Shown: positions 1-7,350 of the stretch, piece after piece
Position numbering within the stretch: position 1 is the stretch's first letter
Layout of the letters: each line of letters starts with the position of its first letter
Source: Sandaracinaceae bacterium
Lineage (GTDB): Bacteria > Myxococcota_A > Polyangia > Polyangiales > Houyiibacteriaceae
Direction: 5' to 3'
Assembly: GCA_012514415.1 (NCBI GenBank)
Contig: JAAZAH010000118.1
Coordinates: 1 to 9,012 of the forward strand
Length of the DNA stretch: 9,012 bases
Made by a program: the position numbers and the translations under genes
Notes under the pieces: generated by a model
Databases searched by the model: none
Told to the model about the DNA's origin: nothing
Seen by the model: the letters and a program-made list of their open reading frames with translations, nothing else

Positions 1-345
1 GCCGCACAGCACGGCGCGGGCATCGTCGGCAACCTCCAGACGAACCAAGGCAAGGTGAGCCGTAGCTATGCCCTCCCCTCGCAAGACTTCGAGCGCACGG
101 GCAGCTTTCACCCGATCGCCGCGAACGTCGGCGGGGGCGAGGACGCGTATCGCGTGGAGGCCTGTTATTATCTGAGCGGCGCCGATTATTCAGAGATCAG
201 CCACGGCGTCGGGCTCAACGCAGCGCATTTCGGGAACGCGGAGAGCTTCGAGGGATGGGATTTCACGGGCATATGGTTCATCGATGCAGACGCCGAGTCG
301 TTCGCGAGGCCGCGCCTTCAATTTGAGCTCGGGCTGAAGCGCTGA
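1..345 (+). CDS. GLUG-motif surface protein, C-terminal part only
   Basis: The frame is open from base 1 with no start in view, so this is the last 114 residues of a longer protein. It ends at TGA 343-345. GIVGNL, followed by VSRSYA about 14 residues later, is the usual GLUG unit (G-hydrophobic-VG-N, then V-x-x-SYA). A second degenerate unit follows, with IAANVGG and then VEACYYLSG. The end has the classic closing segment of these proteins: a stretch around AAHFGNAESFEGWDF, then W-F-I and a final P-R-L. GLUG proteins are large secreted or surface-attached beta-solenoid proteins, often adhesins or extracellular enzymes; nothing catalytic is visible here. There is no sorting domain after the last GLUG segment, so export signals must lie upstream. 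It is transcribed toward the Cys-rich lipoprotein gene, with a shared hairpin between them. A GTG at 55 could be called as a start, but it lies inside the repeat and is unlikely. Confidence 0.75.
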   Translation, partial: AAQHGAGIVGNLQTNQGKVSRSYALPSQDFERTGSFHPIAANVGGGEDAYRVEACYYLSGADYSEISHGVGLNAAHFGNAESFEGWDFTGIWFIDADAESFARPRLQFELGLKR

Positions 346-617
346 TCCGAAAGAGGCTCATATGTTGCTGGCGAGCTTATAAGCACCACGATCGCCTCGG
401 GACGCCTCTCGCCCGCCGGCTCGGTATGGCATCTAACCGAATGAGCGAGCCGCGGTGAGCCCTCTTATCCTACCTCTCCGCACCCGCTCCGCTGCACCTC
501 AAAATAGAAAGCAAAGCGCCGAGGCCCCGCATCGAGCCTCGGCGCTTTGCTTTGAGAGCGCGATTCACACCAAAAGGGTGTCCTTCTCGATCGCGCTCTA
601 TGTCTTGCGCTGCTTAC
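346..617. other. Convergent intergenic region
   Basis: This spacer lies between the stop codons of two convergent genes. It holds the strong hairpin at 508-553 and a 10-bp palindrome (GCTTATAAGC, 375-384) of unknown meaning. Short open frames here have no start signal, no recognisable protein content and base composition unlike the neighbouring genes, so I see no gene. Confidence 0.6.
508..553. terminator. Bidirectional intrinsic terminator
   Basis: This is a perfect 18-bp inverted repeat (508-525 pairs with 536-553) with a 10-nt loop (526-535). The stem is GC-rich at the core and ends in AAAG/CTTT. Plus-strand transcripts end the stem in UUUGCUUU; minus-strand transcripts end it in CUUU and then run into UCUAUUUU. 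It lies between two convergent stops (345 and 618), where a terminator serving both genes is expected. The U-tracts are interrupted, so efficiency may differ by direction. Confidence 0.8.
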
Positions 618-1847
618 TCACCCGCCAATTGGCGGCCTCACGACGCAGGTATTATTCTGGCATATGAGAAAAGGGTCTTGGCAATCGCTCGAAGACGTAC
701 ACTCGACGCACTGCGATGCATGACAGATCGGCCTATCCGCTGGGCAATGAGCATCCGAGGAGCACTCATCATCGCATCCGAGGCCGATGCCGGGCAAATT
801 GCATGTGAACTCATGCACCGTTCCGGCAGTACAGCATACGTTTAGACAAAGACCTTGCCCTTCATAGTCCGAGCAGCATTCAGCGCGGGACATGCACTGC
901 ACGCACCGCTGGCTCTCGGGTTCACACACGGGAGTATTGCCCCCACAATCGCTATCGCTGAGGCATCCCACGCATTGGTTGCTCGCCGTATCGCAAACGG
1001 GTGTATCTCCTCCGCAGTGCCCACTCGATAGACAGTCCACGCAGAGCTTGCGATCGTTATCGCAGACCTGAGATACGCCGCACTTGGGCGTCTGACTCGC
1101 GCCGTCGAGGCACTTACCCCAATTGCACGAGCCGACGACGAAAATCGGGGCCGAGGTGAGGCATTCCCTGCCGTCCGTATCGCACTCACAGTCCTCCTCG
1201 TCCTCTTCAATCGCCTCTTCGACGCAGACCGCGCTCTCGCATCGATAGGTCGTCCGCGTCCGCTTCCGCGTGCCGCGATTGGAACACTCGTTGCTGGGAT
1301 CCGAGCAATCGCACGCGCTCCAGCCTCCCCACTCTCCGGCCGGGCAATCGTCATGCTGCGCGCAGCCGCAGGTTTTCGCCTCCTCGAAGCATGAATCATC
1401 GAGCCCGCATGGATCGCCCGAATGGGTGCAAACGCCGTTGATGCAGATGTCGTTACCGTTGCAAAAGAGACCATCATCACACGAGACGTCTGAGAGGGGG
1501 ATCGTTTCGCAGTCGCCATTTGCGGGATTGCAGCGGTTGAGCGTGCAGGGGTTTTCATCGTCGGGGCAGGTCACCGCGGCGCAAGGATCGCCATTTTCGT
1601 CCTCGTCCTCGCCGTCGTCATCGTCCTCGTCATCGCCCCCGTCTCCGCCTCCGTCCTCATCGTCATTCCCGTCTTCGTCCTCACCGTCGATCGGCTCCTT
1701 TCCGTCGTCCTTTCCGCCGTTCCGATCGTCATCCGACGCGTCTTTTTCGCCGCCGGCATCCTCACCCACCTCGGTCGTCTCGCCGCAGCCGGTTAAGGCG
1801 AGCGAGAGCGCCAATAGCAATACATAGATCCATCGAAGTCTCAGCAT
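618..1847 (-). CDS. Cys-rich lipoprotein with acidic linker and TSP1-like domain
   Basis: This is a 409-residue predicted surface lipoprotein. The N-terminus has basic residues, a hydrophobic stretch and the lipobox LTGC, with the lipidated Cys at residue 21. Residues about 28-87 are an Asp/Glu/Gly/Asn/Lys linker with no Cys. Next come Cys-rich modules of the kind common in myxobacterial proteins (CxxVxC, NxCTxNxC and CxNGxxxCxxGxC patterns, about residues 88-147). A thrombospondin-1-like segment spans about 172-222 (WGGWSACDC, then GTRKRTR, then spaced Cys). After it come repeats of the form CVxC-L/T-S-xxxC-xxxxPxC (about 268-320 and 360-403). Start choice: GGAAGGG at 1857-1863 touches the first of three clustered ATGs (1856) but is 9 nt from the ATG at 1847, so I prefer 1847. 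The function is unknown; such proteins are thought to act in adhesion or envelope structure. Many Cys pairs imply disulfides outside the cytoplasm. It is transcribed alone, ending at the 508-553 hairpin. Confidence 0.85.
   Translation of the reverse strand: MLRLRWIYVLLLALSLALTGCGETTEVGEDAGGEKDASDDDRNGGKDDGKEPIDGEDEDGNDDEDGGGDGGDDEDDDDGEDEDENGDPCAAVTCPDDENPCTLNRCNPANGDCETIPLSDVSCDDGLFCNGNDICINGVCTHSGDPCGLDDSCFEEAKTCGCAQHDDCPAGEWGGWSACDCSDPSNECSNRGTRKRTRTTYRCESAVCVEEAIEEDEEDCECDTDGRECLTSAPIFVVGSCNWGKCLDGASQTPKCGVSQVCDNDRKLCVDCLSSGHCGGDTPVCDTASNQCVGCLSDSDCGGNTPVCEPESQRCVQCMSRAECCSDYEGQGLCLNVCCTAGTVHEFTCNLPGIGLGCDDECSSDAHCPADRPICHASQCVECTSSSDCQDPFLICQNNTCVVRPPIGG
639..1043 (-). repeat. Protein-level Cys repeats of the lipoprotein
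   Basis: This stretch encodes about four diverged units with the spacing C-V-x-C-[LTM]-S-x(3)-C-x(5)-P-[VI]-C-x(5-6)-C. The clearest are CVDCLSSGHCGGDTPVCD and CVGCLSDSDCGGNTPVCE, which run head to tail; less regular copies occur near the C-terminus (ECSSDAHCPADRPIC and ECTSSSDCQDPFLIC). They are recognisable at protein level and only loosely conserved as DNA, which suggests old duplication. An irregular insert with a CC pair separates the two blocks. Confidence 0.6.
1587..1766 (-). repeat. Low-complexity acidic linker tract
   Basis: About 60 codons encode almost only Asp, Glu, Gly, Asn and Lys. They read on the plus strand as irregular runs of TCGTCC/TCATCG-type units. The tract lies between the lipid anchor and the first Cys-rich module, and probably acts as a hydrophilic spacer or calcium-binding tether. 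Simple composition of this type is prone to length change by slippage. Confidence 0.75.
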
Positions 1848-2238
1848 GACCATCATCCCTTCCGCGCTCGACGCTGCGCGCTATCCGGCACGAGGGGTCC
1901 CAAAGGCATGCGCCGCCATCCCTTGTGCTGAGACGTAGTTAACGCCCCTCGGCCCCGGCGGCGCCATGGTTCAACTGTACCTTTCTCGGCGCATTCGTTT
2001 GATTTCGCTGAAGATTTACCGAGAACGTGGTGCACAAGGCGTTCGGTCGCGTGAAGCTCGCTTTCGTCGGAACCTCGCTGCGGCGCCGGCTTCCGCACGC
2101 CACAGCGGCTTGCCATTTTGTCAGCGTACGATCGGAGGCCCGGACAGCTTGGCACTCATCCGCGAGAGCCAAGACGAATAACCCCATAATTTCAATCCAA
2201 TGCAAACTGGCACGAGGAGTGCATATGACTTTGGCATC
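1848..2238. other. Divergent intergenic region, no gene seen
   Basis: About 390 bases separate the two divergently transcribed genes. Overlapping short open frames on both strands give proteins with no signal peptide, motif or convincing ribosome binding site, and I do not accept them. The region must contain promoters for both genes. I see a CATAAT (2185-2190) with no matching -35, and a sigma-54-like element at 2207-2223. No convincing sigma-70 promoter is visible for the leftward gene. Confidence 0.5.
2207..2223 (+). promoter_or_regulatory. Possible sigma-54 (-24/-12) promoter
   Basis: CTGGCACGAGGAGTGCA fits the RpoN consensus YTGGCACGRNNNTTGCW at every position but one (GTGC in place of TTGC). 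The invariant GG and GC are separated by exactly 10 nt. The predicted start of transcription would be near 2234, only about 5 nt before the ATG at 2239. That is awkward, and it leaves the GAGGAG inside the promoter. It may therefore be chance. Confidence 0.3.
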
Positions 2239-2685
2239 ATGCGCTCCAAGAATCGCTTCCTCTTCGTCCTCCTCGCCGCGCTCGCGCTCAGCGTCGGTCT
2301 TGCGGTCGACGCGCTCACCGTCAGCGATAAGGATCGCCTCGGGCGCTTCATCGACGATCTCATCGAGAGGCCTTCAGACGATCGGGTCGGCGCCGCCCTG
2401 CGCTATAGCGATCCGCTGCGTGAGGAACTCGAGCTCGTCTATGGCGGCTCTCGACGCTCCGTCGACGCCAAGAGCGCATCGCGCCTCGCGCACGAGTTAA
2501 GCCGCGCTCTCGACGCTTTGAGCGCCTCCGAGCTCAAGCTCGTTCAGCGGGCCATCGAGATCGATGGCGAAAGCGCGCGCGTCGCCATCCGCGTCGCAGC
2601 GGGCGATGGTTTCGTCAACTACCTCTTCCATTTCCGTAAGCACGAGGCGGATTGGCTCATCCGTAGGGTCGCAGTCACAACTTAA
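2239..2685 (+). CDS. Small exported protein, possible NTF2-like fold
   Basis: This encodes 148 residues of unknown function. Residues 1-24 look like a signal peptide or signal anchor: basic MRSKNR, then a run of Leu/Ala/Val/Phe. The remainder is a soluble domain with charged helices (about 30-65 and 74-105) followed by predicted beta strands. It ends in a segment of the type F-x-F-x-K-x(4)-W-L-I-x-x-V-x-V, which recalls the last strands of SnoaL/NTF2-like domains; this is an inference from pattern only. The start at 2239 is chosen because the signal sequence begins there. The frame also opens at ATG 2200, but nothing resembling a ribosome site precedes it. The only good Shine-Dalgarno (GAGGAG, 2214-2219) is ideally placed for an out-of-frame ATG at 2225 and is 19 nt from 2239. 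A strong terminator follows, so this is probably a single-gene transcript. Confidence 0.7.
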   Translation: MRSKNRFLFVLLAALALSVGLAVDALTVSDKDRLGRFIDDLIERPSDDRVGAALRYSDPLREELELVYGGSRRSVDAKSASRLAHELSRALDALSASELKLVQRAIEIDGESARVAIRVAAGDGFVNYLFHFRKHEADWLIRRVAVTT

Positions 2686-2703
2686 GGTTCGGTCGAATCC
2701 GCC

Positions 2704-2745
2704 GAGAGCCCGCCCTCCCTCTCTCCGGGGCGGGCTCTCTTTTTT
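2704..2745 (+). terminator. Intrinsic terminator
   Basis: GAGAGCCCGCC (2704-2714) pairs perfectly with GGCGGGCTCTC (2729-2739). One further C-G pair (2715/2728) can close the loop. Six T follow at 2740-2745. It lies 18 bases after the stop codon at 2685 and should separate this gene from the pair that begins near 2770. Confidence 0.92.
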
Positions 2746-2769
2746 AACCGACGCGCGCGGGGGCCGAGA

Positions 2770-3513
2770 TTGAGCGGATTTCGAGATGAAAATCCCGAGA
2801 GGATTGTTCATGCTCCTGTCGTGAAGAAGCGCTCACTCAAGACCCTCGATGAGGGATCGATCGGGCTCGGTCGTGCGACCATCATGGACGCCGCGCTCGC
2901 CGCGCGTCACGGGGTCCGCTACGTCCACCTCGCGGCATTTGCGATTGATCTCGATCGGCTCGTCGAAGCGGACGATGAGCTCGACGAGGGCGGCGATGCC
3001 GGTCTTCCCTTCGGCTTCGAAGTCTTCATGATGGAAGTCGGGCTCCTCAGCCTTCTCGATGTCGAGGAAGAGGACGACCTCTCGCTGCTCGAGGATGTCG
3101 CCGTCTCGATCTTCGAGACGCTCGATCCCGAGGAAGAGCCTCCGCTTGGCGCATCACTTCTTTTTGCGATCCACGACGCGCTCGTTCGTGGCGAGCTCCC
3201 GGACCGCCTCTCGAGTCTTTTTATCGGGTGGGAGGGGGACTCTTCGGAGCTCACCAAAGAGCTCGAACCGCTCTTTATCGATCCGGACCTCGAGGCTGCC
3301 GCGATCGCGCGCGTTTGCCTCGAGATGGAGATTCATCCCCCGCTCGCGCCGCCAACCCGTGAGATCTTGGCCGCGATGGTGGATCTCGAGCAAGCGGAGC
3401 TCGGCGATGGAGCCGAGGATCCCTCCCCGCGCGACGCCGAGCGCGATCGTTTCGATGTGCCCGAAGAGGATCCCGAAGGCGCAGGCGAGGAAGAGGAGGC
3501 GCGATCTCGATGA
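2770..3513 (+). CDS. Acidic protein of unknown function, coupled to Lgt-like gene
   Basis: I do not recognise this protein of up to 247 residues. It has no signal peptide or membrane segment and is strongly acidic. A conserved-looking core spans about 30-210 and is rich in helices with Leu/Asp/Glu (for example LLDVEEEDDLSLLEDV). The tail from about 211 is Asp/Glu/Pro/Arg-rich and probably disordered. The start is uncertain. TTG 2770 keeps the whole frame but lies only 24 bases after the terminator and has no good ribosome site. GTG 2821 would give 230 residues and leave room for a promoter; its nearest Shine-Dalgarno (AGAGGA, 2798-2803) is better placed for an out-of-frame ATG at 2810. The stop overlaps the next start as ATGA (3510-3513), so translation of the two is probably coupled and they may act together, possibly with this protein on the cytoplasmic face of the membrane partner (inference). 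Confidence 0.7.
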   Translation: MSGFRDENPERIVHAPVVKKRSLKTLDEGSIGLGRATIMDAALAARHGVRYVHLAAFAIDLDRLVEADDELDEGGDAGLPFGFEVFMMEVGLLSLLDVEEEDDLSLLEDVAVSIFETLDPEEEPPLGASLLFAIHDALVRGELPDRLSSLFIGWEGDSSELTKELEPLFIDPDLEAAAIARVCLEMEIHPPLAPPTREILAAMVDLEQAELGDGAEDPSPRDAERDRFDVPEEDPEGAGEEEEARSR

Positions 3514-4199
3514 AGACCATCGCGATCGGAGATTTCGCCATCCATCCGATCGGCGCCGCCATCGCTTTCGGCGTCCTCGCGAGCTACTACCTCGCGCGTG
3601 CGGTCGGCGAGCGTTGGGAGCTCTCGCGTCCCCTCGTCTCCTTCATCCATCTCTCTGCCCTACTCGGCGCGGTGATCGGCGCGCGGATGCCCGCCGCAAG
3701 TGAGGGGCGCTTCTTCGAGCCACCGGGCCAGTGGGCGCTCAGCCCTTCATTTGGTCTGCTCGGCGCCATTCTTCTCATCGAGTTCGCGCGCTTTCGTCTT
3801 CAAGGCGCTGCTCGAAGAAGCGACACCTACGACCTCATCACCCTCGCCGCGGCGCCGCTCTTTGTCTTTTTGAGCATCGCTTGCCTCGTTCTCGGCTTTT
3901 ATAGTGAGCTGATCGTCACGCTGATGCCGCTGCTTCCTTTGGCTCTCCGGCTCAGCCCGCGCCTAACGCCCAAGCGAGGCCAGCTCTCCCTTCTCGCGTT
4001 TTCGCTCCTTGCGCTCGGCGCGTTCCTCCGCCTCGCCCTACCGGCCGAGAGCGGCCATGCAGTTGGCCTCCCCGAGCCCGCGCTCCTTGGAATGGTCGCC
4101 TTTGTGGTTGTAGTCATCCTTGCCCGAAGCATGCGGCGCGAGCTTCGAGACGCCGCTCCGCATGCGGCCGACCAAAACCTGGACGAGAGCGCCCCTTAG
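3510..4199 (+). CDS. Lgt-like polytopic membrane protein, probably non-catalytic
   Basis: This 229-residue protein has about seven hydrophobic segments (roughly 12-33, 42-62, 78-95, 109-131, 133-149, 157-175 and 187-206). The N-terminal half follows the Lgt pattern: IHPIGAAIAFGVL resembles the first-helix signature, and LLGAVIGARM matches the G-[GA]-R region. SFGLLGAILLIEFARFR, then D at 108 and AAAP, resemble the segment around HGGL and the D-x-x-AP region. Lgt moves diacylglycerol from phosphatidylglycerol to the lipobox Cys of prelipoproteins. Here the HGG motif is replaced by PSFG. The GRxGNFxNGE motif is replaced by a hydrophobic stretch ending LGFYSE, and the C-terminal Arg region is missing. 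Length is below the usual 260-300. I infer a paralogue that has lost transferase activity, or a membrane protein of another family with the same topology. GAGGAGG at 3493-3499 is a good ribosome site, and the gene overlaps its upstream neighbour by ATGA. Confidence 0.6.
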   Translation: MKTIAIGDFAIHPIGAAIAFGVLASYYLARAVGERWELSRPLVSFIHLSALLGAVIGARMPAASEGRFFEPPGQWALSPSFGLLGAILLIEFARFRLQGAARRSDTYDLITLAAAPLFVFLSIACLVLGFYSELIVTLMPLLPLALRLSPRLTPKRGQLSLLAFSLLALGAFLRLALPAESGHAVGLPEPALLGMVAFVVVVILARSMRRELRDAAPHAADQNLDESAP

Positions 4200-4246
4200 C
4201 CCGTACCGAGCGCAGCCTTTTGCCTCGCCGGCACAGGAGGCGGCGT

Positions 4247-5199
4247 TCAATCTCCTTCGGCCGCAAGCTCTTCGCGCTCCCTGAAAAGCTCCCGCGCGAG
4301 CTTGAAGACGCGCTGTACTTTCGGCGAGGTGCGGAGCGAATCGAGCTCGAGATGCGGCTCGAGCTCAAGCGCCGATAGATACGCGTTGATCGCAAGATCG
4401 TCTCTCTCGAGCGCAACATAGGCCGTGGCGAGATGACGATGAATGGTCAGCTCTTGAATCTCTGTGAGCTCGCCGACCCCACGCAGCCGATTCCCCAGCG
4501 CCAGCGCCTCGACGAAGCGCCCGCTCCGCACAAGCGTAGAGAGCTCGGGGAACTCGCGGGCGATCAGCTGTTGGCGCTCGCGCGTGCCCCCCTCCGCGGA
4601 TTCTTGTGGCGAGCTTGGCGTCACACGCTCCAGACCGTCGTGGGAGAGGCGTAGGTCGAGGGCCGCATAAAATACGATCGTGCCCTTCTCGAGGCGCGCA
4701 GGAACGTCCGGATTCAAGAGCCGGAGCAACTCGAAGGCGCCCTTGCGCTTTCCATAAAGACTTCGGGCGACGCGCTGAAGGGTCTCATTCCCCTGGGATT
4801 GATGAACGAGGAGGGGCGGGATCATCAACTCTTCGCCCGGACGCGGCCCCTCAGGTTCGCCGCGATTCAAAAGCCGAAGCGCCTCGCCGCGTCCCGCCGA
4901 GCCATAATATCGAAGCGCGAGCTGCGCCCAGGTCTCGCCTTCATGCGCCGTGTGAAAAAGCAGGTGCGGAACCTGAATGCGCATTCCGGGTAGCAGCGGG
5001 CGCGTTTCGTCAAGGAGCACAAGGTTTTCGGCCCGGAGCGCACGCTCTTTTTTTGGATCGCCGTAATAAAGCTGAGCAATCGAAGCGATGGTCTCGCCTT
5101 CCTCGACCGTGTGAACGTGTTGCGCCTCGGCGCGACTTTCCGCGGCGAACGCGTAGAACGCTCCAAGGAGCATCGACCCGGCCAGAACGAAGAAACGCC

Positions 5200-5203
<4 letters not shown>
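4247..5203 (-). CDS. Exported triple-LysM protein with TPR-like C-terminus
   Basis: This encodes 318 residues. Residues 1-28 form a signal peptide (MRRFF, hydrophobic stretch, then AESRAEAQ with a likely Ala cleavage site). Three LysM modules follow. The first spans about 29-79 (HTVEEGETIASIAQLYYGD, ending LLPGMRIQVP). The second spans about 83-130 (HEGETWAQLALRYYG, ending RPGEELMIPP). The third, weaker, spans about 133-180 (GNETLQRVARSLYG, ending LEKGTIVFY). LysM binds N-acetylglucosamine chains in peptidoglycan. After a linker (about 190-212), residues 213-310 are helical and TPR-like (SGRFVEALALGNRL; ATAYVALERDDLAINAYLSALELEP), closing with SPKVQRVFKLAREL, a phrase seen in TPR proteins linked to myxobacterial kinases. 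The start ATG overlaps the kinase stop (ATGA, 5200-5203) and has GAGG 7 nt upstream; the same frame stays open to 5413, but that part lies inside the kinase gene. It is probably a periplasmic partner of the kinase. Confidence 0.9.
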
Positions 5204-6543
<1,340 letters not shown>

Positions 6544-6747
6544 TCAGCGAGCCATCCTAGCAGAAGTCGCTCCGTAAACGGGCGCGATTTGTAGAGATTT
6601 CATTTTCATCGCCTCACAGTGGCGTCCGAGATGCATTAGACTCCATGGACGTGCCTCGTCGGAAGCCAGATTCTCTCAGCCTCTCGGCGGGCCCAAACAC
6701 TGCGCTACGGAGCGCGCCAAAGAAGAATGCAGGAAGGGGGCGGCGAG
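6544..6747. other. Divergent intergenic region
   Basis: About 200 bases between the kinase gene (leftward) and the DUF924 gene (rightward) must carry both promoters. On the minus strand a TCTAAT lies near 6635-6640 as a possible -10 for the kinase unit, but the -35 is poor. No hairpin, operator-like repeat or small gene is evident. Confidence 0.4.
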
Positions 6748-7350
6748 ATGGAGCGATTTACGCATCCGATCCTTGAGTCATGGTTTGGAGGGCTCACGGT
6801 CGAGGGGCTCGCTTCGCCCCTCAAATCCCAGCGATGGTTCAACGGAGGTGCGGAGTTCGACGCCTATCTCCGAGAAAGGTTTCTTGAAGCGCACCGTGCA
6901 ATCGCCGCACTCCCGGATGGGGCGCCCACGACGGCGTCCGAATCGCTCGCCTATATTCTCGCGCTCGATCAGTTCAGTCGGAATCTCTTTCGCGGAACGG
7001 CAGAGATGTTTGCCTACGATTCGAAGGCCCTCGCCGAGATGCGCCGCGGGATCGCCCTCGGCTTCGATCGGTCCCTCGTTGGCGTCGCAAAGAGCTTCTA
7101 TTATATGCCGCTCATGCATAGTGAATCGCTCGACGACCAGCGGGAATGCGTCGAGCGCTTCAAAAAGCTCACCGAAGAATGCGGCGAAGGGCTGCTGCGC
7201 GACCAGTACTCGCTCAATCATGATTTTGCGGTGCGCCACCTCGCCATCGTCGAGCGATTCGGCCATTTCCCGCATCGGAGCGAGCTGCTCGGCCGCCCCC
7301 TCAGCGATGAAGAACGCGCCTTCCTCCGCGAACCGGGAAGCTCATTCTGA
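6748..7350 (+). CDS. DUF924 family protein
   Basis: This 200-residue soluble, mostly helical protein matches the whole of DUF924 (a TPR-like helical family without an established function). Visible signatures in order are: the N-terminal WF (12-13) and QRWF (28-31); LAYILALDQFSRNLFRGT (67-84), the most conserved block; F-A-Y-D (88-91); SFYYMPLMHSESLDDQ (116-131); and the closing RFGHFPHRSELLGR (170-183) with L-S-D-E-E and a final FL. In most members that block reads FGRFPHRN; here it has His and Ser at two positions. Length is normal for the family. The start ATG 6748 has AGGAAGG at 6731-6737. An in-frame ATG at 6727 adds 7 residues but has a weaker site. The gene stands alone, divergent from the kinase, and its last 9 bases overlap the end of the leftward lipoprotein gene. 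Confidence 0.93.
   Translation: MERFTHPILESWFGGLTVEGLASPLKSQRWFNGGAEFDAYLRERFLEAHRAIAALPDGAPTTASESLAYILALDQFSRNLFRGTAEMFAYDSKALAEMRRGIALGFDRSLVGVAKSFYYMPLMHSESLDDQRECVERFKKLTEECGEGLLRDQYSLNHDFAVRHLAIVERFGHFPHRSELLGRPLSDEERAFLREPGSSF

Noticed and set aside
622..635. 14-bp palindrome CCGCCAATTGGCGG
   Set aside because: It encodes the last residues (PPIGG) of the lipoprotein; it has no T-tract and no sign of a regulatory role.
455..845. Two short plus-strand frames over the convergent spacer and the lipoprotein end
   Set aside because: They run through the terminator hairpin or antisense to the lipoprotein, with no protein features.
1270..1827. Plus-strand frame encoding a long Ser/Pro-rich protein
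   Set aside because: It is the antisense shadow of the acidic linker and Cys-rich modules; the Ser runs are GAC/GAG-type codons read backward.
1853..2205. Overlapping short open frames on both strands in the divergent spacer
   Set aside because: No ribosome sites, motifs or codon pattern like the neighbouring genes.
4222..4241. Weak GCCTC/GAGGC hairpin between the convergent Lgt-like and LysM genes
   Set aside because: A 5-bp stem with a 10-nt loop and no T-tract on either strand is not a credible terminator.
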